Source: Lewinellaceae bacterium (GTDB taxonomy: Bacteria; Bacteroidota; Bacteroidia; Chitinophagales; Saprospiraceae). From it: a stretch of DNA of 64,000 nt. The DNA lies in assembly GCA_947476195.1 (NCBI GenBank), contig CANJPT010000003.1, positions 1 to 64,000 of the forward strand, in the 5' to 3' direction. Made by a program: the position numbers and the translations under genes. Positions 35,002 to 44,159 of this stretch are shown here, one piece after another; within the stretch, counting starts at the first letter, position 1; each line of letters begins with the position of its first letter. The notes beneath the pieces were generated by a model. It searched no databases. It saw only the letters and a list, made by a program, of their open reading frames with translations, and was not told the origin of the DNA.

Positions 35002-37101
35002 TCAATAAGCCCCAAAATACCGCCTCAAAAACCACTCGCCCGCCAACAGCAAAGCCAGCAATGCAAAGATCCATTTAAGGTTGATGAGCGGGTTGGTCTG
35101 GGTCGTTTGGTATATAACGGGCTTCACGGTTTCATTCGCCTTTATCTTTTCAGCAATGCTGGCGAGTTGGGTGGGGAACACCGTTTCGCCGCCAAATTTT
35201 GCACTCAGCTGACGTAACACGGCATGGTTGGCAGTTGTTTCAAACAATTCCAATTCAATGGGTTGGACACTGAAACGCCCTTCATATACCAGGCCTTGCC
35301 CGTTAAAATTAACCATGGCTTTATAGGCATAAGGCCCAACCGGAAGAATGCCGGCGTTGAGCGTGTACGCTTTGCCGAGTTTATTAAACGTGTAGGTAAA
35401 TTCTTTCCCGTCGCGGTTGCGAATGCTCATGGCTACGTCGGGGTCATTGGTCAATTCGTAATTGTCATTGTAGAGTTCTCCTCCAAAGGTCACAGCCTCA
35501 TTTTCGTTGAAAATATTTTTATCCAGGGTAACCCGGAATTTGCGTTTATCTTCTTTGAGGGAGAGATACTGCACCGTTTTGCCGATCAATTCATCAAAAA
35601 TTTCATGATTTTGATGCTGCAGGTAATCAAATAAATGCCAGCGCCACAATCCTTCTCCGAGCAATATTCCCGTTTTAATACCATTGGTTTCGCCTACCGC
35701 CAAAAGCGGCTGATCGGTATCCACTTTGCCAATTCGTTTGCGGAGTAGCACCTGGGCCTGCTGTGTAGCAGCAAAATTGCCAAAAGCCGAGGTCATCGGG
35801 TTGAACTTTGGAAGCTCCTCCATGACCCTCGGACTAAGTGAAAAAGCCGCAAATTGAGGCGATACCCGACCTTGTACTTCGTCACTCTGCGTGCCATCAC
35901 TCTGTAGGCTTACCAGTGCCTGTGCTTTTGCCAGCGCGGCGTATCCGGTCTGCATCCCTGCAATGAAAAGCCGGGGTATCCGCTTGGCATTCATGGTATT
36001 GAGCAAGCCGGAAAGATCATTGGTCGTGGAAGGCAGGTTGTGCAATATTACAAAGTCGTATTTGCCTATATCCAGGCCGGGGTCGTTGATATAAGCGGTG
36101 CTGACCTGGTAATTCTTGTTGCCTTCTAGGGTCGTTTTTAGTGCACTAAGGTCGGGGTGCGGGCTATTTGCCAAGAGCAGGATCTTCTGTCGGGCATCCA
36201 GCACATCTATAAAAATTTCACGGCGATTGTTGCTTGTACTTGCTTCGCCAGGCAACACAGCCGCGCTGATGATGTACGAGACTACACCTGCCTGATCGGC
36301 ATCGAGTTGTACCTCTTTGGTAATGAAAAAATCATTCCCGGAAATCACCACGGGGATGCTCTGCAGCGCTTTAACCCCAGAATCACTTGATTTTGAAACC
36401 GTGACCACCGTTTGTTTGCCAGCCATATTGGTCGCCGCAAGATCAATTTGCAGGATAAACTTGTCGCCGAGGTACGCAATCTTATTGTGGAAAACCCGCT
36501 TAACGATCAGGTCTTTTTTCGGCGTAGTATCGCCCAATGCGACCGTGTATACGGGTGCCGACAGCGGCGCATCTGAATATGCCGGATTGCTGCCTTCGTT
36601 GTAGATACCGTCCGAAGCGAGTACTACGGCGCCCAGGTTTTGGCCTCCGTACAGGTCGTATACGCCACGAAGCAGTTCTGAATAGTTAGAGACTTTGTCG
36701 GTAAAGTTAAAATCCACCCCTTCGCGCACCTGATCGCCAAAAGCGAGTTCATGTACCTCGTAATTTTCAGCAAGGGAATTCTTCAGTGCAGACCAATCCT
36801 GCTTATAATGCTCCAAAGCCTCCCCTTGCAGGTCGGTGGCCACACTTTCAGACTGGTCTTGTGCCAGTACCACGATAGGCTTTTTGGTTTCGGTGAAAAA
36901 ACTCTTGAGCAGTGGCGACAACAACAATGCGCTTAGCAAAGTAACGGTAATCCAACGCATCAGCCCAAGCCAGCGATTAAGGTTTGGAGCTTGATCACGA
37001 AAGGTATTATCGCGATAATAAAGCAGCAGTGCATAGCCAAGTCCCAGCAGCACACAAAAGATCAGAAACCAGGCGGGGTATTGAAAAGAAAGGTCGAGCA
37101 T
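35002..37101 (-). CDS. VWA-like membrane protein
   Basis: The product is 699 residues. Two N-terminal membrane segments (WFLIFCVLLGLGYALLLYY; WITVTLLSALLLSPLL) and one near the C-terminus (LKWIFALLALLLAGEWFL) frame a large extracytoplasmic domain. That domain begins with a VWA/Rossmann-like strand and acidic motif (IVVLAQDQSESVATDL) and later VVLASDGIYNEGSNPAYSD, which recalls a degenerate metal-site DxSxS. A BatA/BatB-like aerotolerance or secretion-related role is possible, but this long Bacteroidota form is functionally unassigned. Its start codon is 6 nt from the edge of array 3. The toxin-antitoxin pair follows on the same strand. Confidence 0.75.
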   Translation of the reverse strand: MLDLSFQYPAWFLIFCVLLGLGYALLLYYRDNTFRDQAPNLNRWLGLMRWITVTLLSALLLSPLLKSFFTETKKPIVVLAQDQSESVATDLQGEALEHYKQDWSALKNSLAENYEVHELAFGDQVREGVDFNFTDKVSNYSELLRGVYDLYGGQNLGAVVLASDGIYNEGSNPAYSDAPLSAPVYTVALGDTTPKKDLIVKRVFHNKIAYLGDKFILQIDLAATNMAGKQTVVTVSKSSDSGVKALQSIPVVISGNDFFITKEVQLDADQAGVVSYIISAAVLPGEASTSNNRREIFIDVLDARQKILLLANSPHPDLSALKTTLEGNKNYQVSTAYINDPGLDIGKYDFVILHNLPSTTNDLSGLLNTMNAKRIPRLFIAGMQTGYAALAKAQALVSLQSDGTQSDEVQGRVSPQFAAFSLSPRVMEELPKFNPMTSAFGNFAATQQAQVLLRKRIGKVDTDQPLLAVGETNGIKTGILLGEGLWRWHLFDYLQHQNHEIFDELIGKTVQYLSLKEDKRKFRVTLDKNIFNENEAVTFGGELYNDNYELTNDPDVAMSIRNRDGKEFTYTFNKLGKAYTLNAGILPVGPYAYKAMVNFNGQGLVYEGRFSVQPIELELFETTANHAVLRQLSAKFGGETVFPTQLASIAEKIKANETVKPVIYQTTQTNPLINLKWIFALLALLLAGEWFLRRYFGAY

Positions 37102-37107
37102 TTAAAT

Positions 37108-37206
37108 CGTCATTGTAGTCATTAGGTCATTGAGTCATTAGGTCATTGAGTCATTAGGCCAATGACCTAATGACTCAATGACGATGAATGACCCAATGAC
37201 GAATCA
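37108..37206. repeat. Array 3 of GTCATT words, mirrored
   Basis: About six GTCATT copies (37108-37156) precede the turn GGCC (37157-37160). About five AATGAC copies follow, to about 37206. It fills the space between the start codon at 37101 (6 nt away) and the hairpin at 37208-37235. It has the same build as arrays 1, 2 and 4, with spacers AG and GAG. Confidence 0.93.
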
Positions 37207-37207
37207 T

Positions 37208-37235
37208 GCCGCAAAATTGCGGAAAAAGTTGCGGC
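37208..37235 (-). terminator. Small hairpin beyond the 37242-40805 gene
   Basis: GCCGCAA (37208-37214) pairs with TTGCGGC (37229-37235) around a 14-nt loop containing a second GCGG. It lies 6 nt past the stop codon of the minus-strand gene. No clear T tract follows, so termination efficiency is uncertain. Confidence 0.5.
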
Positions 37236-37241
37236 TTTACC

Positions 37242-40200
37242 TCATTCTCTCAAATCAAACCTTATCCAATCTATTGCTGCCACTGATTTGGAAGGGGCAT
37301 TCTCGTTTTTTAGCACAAAAAAGACGTCGTAAAAACCCTCCGCGACTTGGGCGATAATCGGCATATTTACCTCGCTGAACTCCATTCTTGACCCCGCAGC
37401 TTTTTTGGATAAAACAGCCTGTCCAAGTAGTTTTCCTTTGACAGAGCCCAGGCGAATTTCCATTCTGCCACCTTCAAACTGGTATTTGCTATCGCTCATG
37501 CCAACGCCGATTGCTATGGAATGAACGCCGGTAAGGTCAACGTGTTTGAACATAAAAAATCCGTTGGACCTGATTTCATTGAGGACCACCGTATCACCAT
37601 TAAACGGGCGATAGGTCTGAATATTTTTAGACATGCTATCGGCCTGTTCCGCTTGCTGAAAAGCCGGACGCAGAGCAATTGCCTCTCCAGCTTCAAGGGC
37701 ACTTTGGCTTTGGCTTCCCCTATCGAGGTAACTCGCCTTGAAGATGAATGTGCCAGCTTTGGGCTTTGTATTTTTGGCAGTGGGCAGTGGTGGACTCAAG
37801 GAGTATTCACCTTGAAGCGGAAATGCTTGTTTCAGTTTTGGTGCACCACCCAATGAAAGGATCCAGCGCACCATTTCACCCGCATCTTCTTCTGATATCT
37901 GCGGGTGGGCACTCATGACCACCTGTCCCCAATTACCTGCTCCACCTTTGATGATCTTTTTTGAAAGGTCGCGTACGGCAAATTCACTCTTGCTATATCG
38001 CTCAGCAATCGATTGAAATGCCGGGCCATTTACCCGTCGGTCTTCGGCGTGACAGGTGCCGCAGTCAGAGCGACCAATAAGTACTTTACCACGGGTATAT
38101 TCTGACTTCTGCTTGGCGGTTTGGTGGCCTTGTGCGATGCTCGTAATGTCAAATCCGGTTTCTAAATAATCAATGGTCGTGGCCACTGAAGCCGGAGCAA
38201 TAGTACCATTTGCAAGCGAACCATCTTCGACGTCTGTTACCTCCAGGTGGTATTTCAGCACCTGGCCCGGCTGATAGAAACTTCTGTTTTTACCGCTAAA
38301 ATCCCAGCGCACAAGCGGTGGTTCATTGCCTGCATTGATCTTCAGTTTTGCAGTTTTGGTGGCACCTTCGTTATCAGTTACTTTCAGCGTAGCTTCATAA
38401 GTACCCGGGGCTATATAATTGTGGACTATACTGTCCAATTCAGGCTGCTTTGTATGCGCCGGATCTTTTTCTAAAGAGATCCCTCCCCGAGCGGTTGCCC
38501 GTTTTGAATCAAATTTTTTGGGGGGCGTTCCATCCCCAAAATCAAGTTCATAGTGCAGTCTTTCTCCATCATAATCTTTGCTGTTTGCCACAGAAAATTT
38601 AGCTGGGAATGGCACTGCGCCAGCAGTTTTTTTAGCCTGAATATCGGGTATGGGCGGCCGGTTTCCCTGAACATAATCAATCCGGGAAAGGCGGGCATCA
38701 GGGTTGGTAGCAAACCATTGGGTACCATATTCCAACACCCAGATGGAACCGTTTTTGTCCACTACCATGTCCATTGGGCGGGAAAGTTTAAGCTGTTCGC
38801 CAAAGGGTTCCATCCGGCTGAAATTGCCTGATGAATCCACAGTTACGGCCATCATCCAGCCGCGCATCCAGTCATAAATAATGAGTTTTCCATCGTAATA
38901 GTCAGGAAATCGCGTTGATTTCGGGTATTTATCACAGTAATAGATGGGACCAGCCATGGCGTTCCGGCCACCCGTACCTACCAATGGGAACTCTGGCGAA
39001 TTGCCATAAGGATACCAGATAAAAGCTGGCTGAGCTGGTGGCAGCTCACGCATTCCGGTATTGTTTGGTGAGTTATTGATAGGGTGAGCCGGGTCGTGCA
39101 ATGGAGCGTTTTTCCCGGAAGCAAAGTCGTGTTCCCTGTAAGGCTTATTATTTCCTACAAAATAGGGCCATCCAAAAAAACCGGCCGCACGGGCCCGGTT
39201 TACCTCATCATGGCCTTGAGGACCACGGGCCGTATCAGGCTCGCCAGCATCCGGACCAACTTCCCCCCAAAAAAGGAGTTTGCGGCGTTCGTCAAAAGAA
39301 ATACGGAAAGGATTCCGGCAGCCCATGGCATATATCTCTGGGCGCCCCAAATTAGATTCCGACAACTGTTTCATTTCCGGCCAATGCATTTGCATGGTCT
39401 TTTCTGCAAATAAATTTCCGGCCGGGCATTCATATCCGCCATCAGGCAAAGGTTTGATCCGCAGGATTTTACCCCGCATATCATTTGTATTTGAAGATGA
39501 TTTTTGAGCATCCCAGGCACTTCGACCTGGCTGTTCATCCGAAGGGGAGTAACCCTCAGAGGCAAAGGGGTTGGTATTGTCGCCGGTGCTTAGAAAAAGA
39601 TTCCCCTCCCCATCAAACTCAATGCATCCTCCTGCGTGGCAACACTCTTCCCGCTGTACCGATACTTGCAGGATCACTTTTTCAGAAGCCCGATCCAGGG
39701 AATCGCCCTGGAAAACGAAACGCGAAAGATTGTTCACCGATTCGTCGCCGACGGGCGAATAGTAAAGATAGAGCCAATGGTTCTCCGGGTAGTGTGGGTC
39801 GAGGGCAGAGCCCATCAATCCATCCTCTAATTCAGAATGGACTGGGAGCTTGCAGACTATGTTCACTAAACCGGTGGCGGGATCGTAGAGTTTGATGGCG
39901 CCACGACGTTCGATGAACAGTATTTTGCCGTCGGGCATGAGCTCAAGCTCCATAGGCTCTGTAAGTTCTTCGGCCAGCACGGTCTTTTGAAATCGTGTAG
40001 GATCTGGAAGCTCTGGCGTACGGCAGGCGGAATAATCTAGGCGCTTTTGCTCGCCGATGGCATAGCGGATACCGCCGAGTACGTGTTTTAAAAATTCGGG
40101 CTCGGCATAGCTTTCTTTGGTGTGGCCGAGGGCGGTATAAAAAGCCCGCCCACCATCGTATTCATGATACCAGGAAGCGGGGTGGCAGCTTCCTGTCTTC

Positions 40201-40805
40201 GATGTTTCATTCCCCACGGAAGCGCACATGGTACCACCCTTATAACTGCTTTCATCCAAGCTTAACAGCACTTTGACATTGGGATTTAGGCTTTTAAAAT
40301 TGTACCACTCGTCAAAGCGCTGCCAGGTGGCCCCAAGGTGGCGGGTCGCAGGGTGATCATGATCTTCAACCTTGAGCGTGGCCGTTTGCTGTTCCGGATG
40401 ACTGCTAAAATAAGCCCCTGAAAGCCCCCCATACCAGGTCCATCCATACTCCGTATCACTGGCAGCGTGGATGCCGACATAACCGCCGCCAGCCTGAATA
40501 TATCGTTCAAAATCAGTCTCTTGTGCCGGATTTAATACATCTCCGGTAGTAGACAGAAATACGACAGCGTTATAGCGCCGCAAGTTTTTCGCATTGAAAT
40601 CCTCGGCGTCTTCGGTCGTGTCTACGGCTATACCATTGGCCAAGCAAAGTTTACGCAATGCAGCCGTTGCTGTAGGAATCGATTCGTGGCGATAGCCTTC
40701 AGTTTTGGAAAAAAGAAGGATTCGTGGTGGGATGTGGTCGGAACAATTTGGCAGAAAAATGGTGAGGGCGAGAAGGAAAAGAATACTTCGGAAGTAATGC
40801 TGCAT
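37242..40805 (-). CDS. ThuA / sugar dehydrogenase / PKD / cytochrome c fusion lipoprotein
   Basis: The product is 1,187 residues with a lipobox (LTIFLPNCSDH, Cys at about 21). In order: a ThuA domain (about 28-255, ILLFSKTEGYRHESI; GGGYVGIHAASDTEY); a PQQ-type glucose/sorbosone dehydrogenase-like beta-propeller (about 275-700, with EDGLMGSALDPHYPEN and CRNPFRISFDERR); a PKD domain (about 740-840, LDFGDGTPPKKFDSKRA); a c-type haem site CGTCH at about residue 915; and a C-terminal carbohydrate-binding-like beta domain. It presumably acts on sugars at the outer membrane, passing electrons to its own haem. Similar fusions occur in Bacteroidota; the substrate is unknown. Confidence 0.88.
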   Translation of the reverse strand: MQHYFRSILFLLALTIFLPNCSDHIPPRILLFSKTEGYRHESIPTATAALRKLCLANGIAVDTTEDAEDFNAKNLRRYNAVVFLSTTGDVLNPAQETDFERYIQAGGGYVGIHAASDTEYGWTWYGGLSGAYFSSHPEQQTATLKVEDHDHPATRHLGATWQRFDEWYNFKSLNPNVKVLLSLDESSYKGGTMCASVGNETSKTGSCHPASWYHEYDGGRAFYTALGHTKESYAEPEFLKHVLGGIRYAIGEQKRLDYSACRTPELPDPTRFQKTVLAEELTEPMELELMPDGKILFIERRGAIKLYDPATGLVNIVCKLPVHSELEDGLMGSALDPHYPENHWLYLYYSPVGDESVNNLSRFVFQGDSLDRASEKVILQVSVQREECCHAGGCIEFDGEGNLFLSTGDNTNPFASEGYSPSDEQPGRSAWDAQKSSSNTNDMRGKILRIKPLPDGGYECPAGNLFAEKTMQMHWPEMKQLSESNLGRPEIYAMGCRNPFRISFDERRKLLFWGEVGPDAGEPDTARGPQGHDEVNRARAAGFFGWPYFVGNNKPYREHDFASGKNAPLHDPAHPINNSPNNTGMRELPPAQPAFIWYPYGNSPEFPLVGTGGRNAMAGPIYYCDKYPKSTRFPDYYDGKLIIYDWMRGWMMAVTVDSSGNFSRMEPFGEQLKLSRPMDMVVDKNGSIWVLEYGTQWFATNPDARLSRIDYVQGNRPPIPDIQAKKTAGAVPFPAKFSVANSKDYDGERLHYELDFGDGTPPKKFDSKRATARGGISLEKDPAHTKQPELDSIVHNYIAPGTYEATLKVTDNEGATKTAKLKINAGNEPPLVRWDFSGKNRSFYQPGQVLKYHLEVTDVEDGSLANGTIAPASVATTIDYLETGFDITSIAQGHQTAKQKSEYTRGKVLIGRSDCGTCHAEDRRVNGPAFQSIAERYSKSEFAVRDLSKKIIKGGAGNWGQVVMSAHPQISEEDAGEMVRWILSLGGAPKLKQAFPLQGEYSLSPPLPTAKNTKPKAGTFIFKASYLDRGSQSQSALEAGEAIALRPAFQQAEQADSMSKNIQTYRPFNGDTVVLNEIRSNGFFMFKHVDLTGVHSIAIGVGMSDSKYQFEGGRMEIRLGSVKGKLLGQAVLSKKAAGSRMEFSEVNMPIIAQVAEGFYDVFFVLKNENAPSKSVAAIDWIRFDLRE

Positions 40806-40844
40806 GGAAAGACTGTATTTTACTTTTGAGCGGGAAAAATAGGC

Positions 40845-40875
40845 GTTGTTTTTGCTTTGACACGTATTATTTTTG
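40845..40875 (+). promoter_or_regulatory. Candidate promoter for the PAP2/haloperoxidase gene
   Basis: TATTTTTG (40868-40875) fits the TAnnTTTG -7 motif, with GTTG at 40845-40848 and 19 nt between them. The predicted leader to the ATG at 40997 is about 115 nt. TACTTTTG at 40821-40828 is an alternative -7 with no good -33. Confidence 0.4.
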
Positions 40876-40996
40876 CCAAAACCTGAGCGGTCTTAAATTT
40901 GGATTAAAAATTGTCATTCCTCACCATTTCCAAAAGATTAACCGAGACATTTACGCTCTGATTCATCCTTATTCAGCTTACTTTAAATCATTCATT

Positions 40997-42331
40997 ATGA
41001 AGATAAAATATTTTTTCATCGCAGCATTTGCATTGTTGGTGTGGCTGCCTGGCTGTAAACAGACCAGCACCGACTACCAACAAAAAGCGAACAACCCCGA
41101 ATTCATGCACGCTGGCGTTCGCCGCATCACCGACATCATCCGCCACGACATCTTTGCGCCGCCTGTTTCCTCGCGTATTTATGCCTATTCGGCTGTAGCC
41201 GCTTATGAGGCACTTGTGCCTGGCTTTCCAGCTTACCAAAGTCTTGCCGGTCAGCTCAACGGCCTCAATCCAGGCCCTAAACCGGAGGCTGGCAAAGAAT
41301 ATTGCTACCCCCTGGCAAGCGCCAATGCACAATTGATTGTGGGCAAGCAACTGGTCTTTTCTGAAGGCGAGATGGAAGATCTAAAGGAAAAGATCTTCGA
41401 AGATTTTCAGAAAATGAACATGCCCCAGGAGGTGTATGACCGTTCCATGGCCTATGGCGAAGCCGTGGCAAAACACATCCTGGCCTGGTCAAAAACAGAT
41501 AATTATGCACAAACCCGAAGTGCACCAAAATTCAATATCGATGTGGAAAGCCCAGCCCGCTGGCGCCCAACGCCTCCTACATACGGGGATGCACTTGAAC
41601 CCCATTGGGCTAAAATTCGCCCTTGGGTTATGGACTCCTGCACGCAATTTAAAGCCGACCCTCCTGTTCCATTCAGTACGAATAAAAAAAGTGATTTTTA
41701 CAAACAAGCCCTTGAGGTTCACGACATTGTGAATGCTAAGAATCCAGAACATGAAGCCATTGCCTGGTACTGGGACGATAATCCATTCGCCATGGAAGTG
41801 AGCGGCCACGTTGCTTATGCCAAGAAAAAAATAAGCCCGGGCGGTCACTGGATGAATATCGTTGGACATGCCTGCCGGAAAGACAGTGCTGATATTATAA
41901 AATCAGCTGAAGCCTATGTAAAAGTCGCCTGTGCATTAGCAGATGCGTTCATCACTAGTTGGGACATCAAATACAAAACCAACCTGATACGCCCCGAATC
42001 ATATATCAACCAATATATTGATCAGAGTTGGCAGCCTTTGATCCAGACGCCACCGTTCCCAGAACATACGAGCGGACACAGCACCATTTCTATGGCCTCT
42101 GCAGCAGTACTGACCGGGCTTTTTGGGGACAATTTTACGTTCATAGACAGTACGGAAACAGAGTTTGGGATCGATCCCCGCACCTTCAAATCATTCTATG
42201 AGGCTTCTGAAGAAGTAGGTATGAGCCGTCTTTACGGAGGGATTCACTATAAAAGAGGCAATGAGGCTGGTCTGAAATGTGGAAAAGAGATTGGGCTGTT
42301 TGTATTGACCGACCTGAAGACCCGTAAATAA
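40997..42331 (+). CDS. PAP2 / vanadium haloperoxidase-family lipoprotein
   Basis: The product is 444 residues with a lipoprotein signal (FFIAAFALLVWLPGCKQT, Cys at about 20). The acid-phosphatase/haloperoxidase motifs are present in order: the Ser-Gly-His loop FPEHTSGHSTIS (about 355-366) and RLYGGIHYKRGNEAG (about 412-426). The N-terminal helix bundle (RRITDIIRHDIFAPPVSSRI) is typical of the vanadium-dependent haloperoxidase-like group in Bacteroidota. Members hydrolyse phosphoesters or oxidise halides; which applies here is not decided by sequence. The open frame continues upstream to 40826, but only the ATG at 40997 gives a signal peptide. rsmE follows with a 2-nt gap, so they may be co-transcribed. 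Confidence 0.85.
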   Translation: MKIKYFFIAAFALLVWLPGCKQTSTDYQQKANNPEFMHAGVRRITDIIRHDIFAPPVSSRIYAYSAVAAYEALVPGFPAYQSLAGQLNGLNPGPKPEAGKEYCYPLASANAQLIVGKQLVFSEGEMEDLKEKIFEDFQKMNMPQEVYDRSMAYGEAVAKHILAWSKTDNYAQTRSAPKFNIDVESPARWRPTPPTYGDALEPHWAKIRPWVMDSCTQFKADPPVPFSTNKKSDFYKQALEVHDIVNAKNPEHEAIAWYWDDNPFAMEVSGHVAYAKKKISPGGHWMNIVGHACRKDSADIIKSAEAYVKVACALADAFITSWDIKYKTNLIRPESYINQYIDQSWQPLIQTPPFPEHTSGHSTISMASAAVLTGLFGDNFTFIDSTETEFGIDPRTFKSFYEASEEVGMSRLYGGIHYKRGNEAGLKCGKEIGLFVLTDLKTRK

Positions 42332-42333
42332 GC

Positions 42334-43047
42334 ATGAGCCAACTGTTTTTTACGCAAAAAATAGAAAATGGCTTTGCCGTTTTCGAAGAGGAGGAAGGAC
42401 GTCATTTGAGCACTGTGTTGCGCAAAAAGTCGGGCGATCTCCTACAACTTACAGACGGAAAAGGATTTTATTATGAGGCTGAATTAGCCGATGCGGGCAA
42501 GCGCCAGGTGCTTGCCCGCATCATTTCAAAAACGGCTGCTCCCTTGCTTCGACCTGCCCGTCTCCACATAGGGATCGCGCCAACGAAGCAGATGGAACGC
42601 TTAGAGTGGTTTTTGGAAAAAGCCACAGAAATTGGGGTGGAAGAGATCACTCCACTGTTCTGTCAACGGTCTGAGCGCGACAGCCTCCGACTCGATCGTT
42701 TGGAAAAAGTACTCGTGTCAGCCATGAAGCAATCGCTCCGGTCCTGGCTGCCAAAGCTGAACGCTCCCACGAAATTTCAGGATTTTGCAAAAAAAACAAG
42801 CGAGGCGCAAAAACGCCTCGCCTGGTGTTCTGACGAACCTTTACCCCATTTAAAATTCACGATTGATCCCTTGATGGACACGGTGATTGTCATCGGTCCG
42901 GAAGGCGATTTTTCTCCTGAAGAGATCCGAATAGCCCTTGAAAACGGCTTTCAGGGCGTGAGCCTCGGCAAAGCACGGTTGCGTACAGAAACGGCAGGCC
43001 TTTTTGCAGTAACAATATTTAATTTAAGTAATGTGGTCAATGGGTAA
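42334..43047 (+). CDS. rsmE: 16S rRNA (uracil-1498-N3)-methyltransferase RsmE
   Basis: The product is 237 residues with an N-terminal PUA-like barrel (EEEGRHLSTVLRKKSGDLL) and a C-terminal SPOUT knot (TKQMERLEWFLEKATEIGVE; VIVIGPEGDFSPEEI; SLGKARLRTETAGL). It methylates U1498 of 16S rRNA. Length and motifs are normal. It begins 2 nt after the stop of the PAP2-family gene. Its last codons contain one arm of an inverted repeat shared with the convergent neighbour. Confidence 0.95.
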   Translation: MSQLFFTQKIENGFAVFEEEEGRHLSTVLRKKSGDLLQLTDGKGFYYEAELADAGKRQVLARIISKTAAPLLRPARLHIGIAPTKQMERLEWFLEKATEIGVEEITPLFCQRSERDSLRLDRLEKVLVSAMKQSLRSWLPKLNAPTKFQDFAKKTSEAQKRLAWCSDEPLPHLKFTIDPLMDTVIVIGPEGDFSPEEIRIALENGFQGVSLGKARLRTETAGLFAVTIFNLSNVVNG

Positions 43048-43134
43048 AATGTGGGGTTCCTGCCTAAGTCTGGGATTTGTTTGGGAAAAGATAAAAACTT
43101 AAGTCGCCCGAGTACAAATCACATTGACCACATT
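43030..43134. terminator. Inverted repeat between convergent rsmE and the SPFH gene
   Basis: AATGTGGTCAATG (43030-43042, inside the rsmE end) is the reverse complement of 43122-43134. A second, overlapping possibility pairs TAAAATGTGG (43045-43054) with CCACATTTTA (43128-43137), so two exclusive stems can form. The right arm reaches within 5 nt of the SPFH gene's stop codon. It may act as a bidirectional terminator. Confidence 0.55.
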
Positions 43135-43138
43135 TTAA

Positions 43139-44047
43139 TTATTGCCCAATAAGAATCGGCGCAGTTTTGCCACCTCCCATTACAATGACCTTTGCATTGG
43201 GCGAAGTGACCAGTTCCTTTTGAACCTTGATCTGCTCGTACTGAAGCAATTTGTCTGTCAGGGTAGAGGTTAGAATGCGCTGGTAATCCGAAATACCCTG
43301 GGCTTCTACCCGTTTACGATCGGCTTCTTGACGCTCCTTGTCCAAGACGAATCTCATTTTTTGCGATTCCTGTTCCGCGTTGATCTTGGACTCAATGGCA
43401 AGTTTTACCGATTCGGGCAGGGTAATATTGCGGATCAGGATGTTCTCCAGCACGATACCGCGGTCAAAAAAGTCCTTCTCTATCGTCTTTGTGATCTTTT
43501 GCTGAAATTCTTCCCTTTTTGTCGAGTACAGCGCCACCGCATCGTAATAAACAGCATTATCGCGGATCTTGGTTCGTGCCAAGGGCCGGATGATCTTGTC
43601 TGTAATCACGTCCCGGGTACCTGTATTCCGCAAAATTTCAGGGACTTTGTCCGGGATAAGGTGGTATAATACCGATAGGTCAATGATCACCTCAAGACCA
43701 TCCGCCGCAAGTACGCGGATGGCATCATCGCCTGCTTTAGAACCTTCGTCATGCACGGCAGACATGGTGTAATTCTGGGTGCGCACATCAAATTTTTCGA
43801 CCTCTACCAGCGGGTTTACAAAGTTCAGGCCTTCGGTCAGCGTCCCATCCTGAATTTTGCCGAAGAGGGTTTTTACCCCCACCTGACCAGGCTCGATCTG
43901 AACAAAACAGGAAGAAGAAAGCCCAAGCACCATGACTGCAACGCCTACATATCGGGCCGTTTTCCCAATGGCAGCGAAGTTGGGGTTGGCTTTGGCGATC
44001 GATGCGCCAAAGACGATGGCAAAAAGGCCTAGAAAAATAAAGATCAT
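43139..44047 (-). CDS. SPFH/prohibitin-family membrane protein
   Basis: The product is 302 residues. One N-terminal hydrophobic segment (FIFLGLFAIVFGASIA) and a second at about 35-50 precede an SPFH (band 7) domain: GQVGVKTLFGKIQDGTLTEG, then VEKFDVRTQNYTM. A helical C-terminal part follows (ESKINAEQESQKMRFVLDKE). It resembles bacterial prohibitin homologues that form membrane scaffolds, often with FtsH-type proteases. None is adjacent here. It is convergent with rsmE. Confidence 0.88.
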   Translation of the reverse strand: MIFIFLGLFAIVFGASIAKANPNFAAIGKTARYVGVAVMVLGLSSSCFVQIEPGQVGVKTLFGKIQDGTLTEGLNFVNPLVEVEKFDVRTQNYTMSAVHDEGSKAGDDAIRVLAADGLEVIIDLSVLYHLIPDKVPEILRNTGTRDVITDKIIRPLARTKIRDNAVYYDAVALYSTKREEFQQKITKTIEKDFFDRGIVLENILIRNITLPESVKLAIESKINAEQESQKMRFVLDKERQEADRKRVEAQGISDYQRILTSTLTDKLLQYEQIKVQKELVTSPNAKVIVMGGGKTAPILIGQ

Positions 44048-44159
44048 GCGTATGATAGTTTGAATGATAGTGAGAAAAGAGCTAACAAGTGTCCGAATAT
44101 AAACTGCAGCTTGGAACGGGTGAAAATAACAGGTGAATTAAAGGGTATGATTCATCCAA

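Noticed and set aside
34770-35015. Longer antitoxin start at 35015
   Set aside because: It would overlap the VWA-like gene end; the ATG at 34973 gives the usual short antitoxin and a small toxin overlap.
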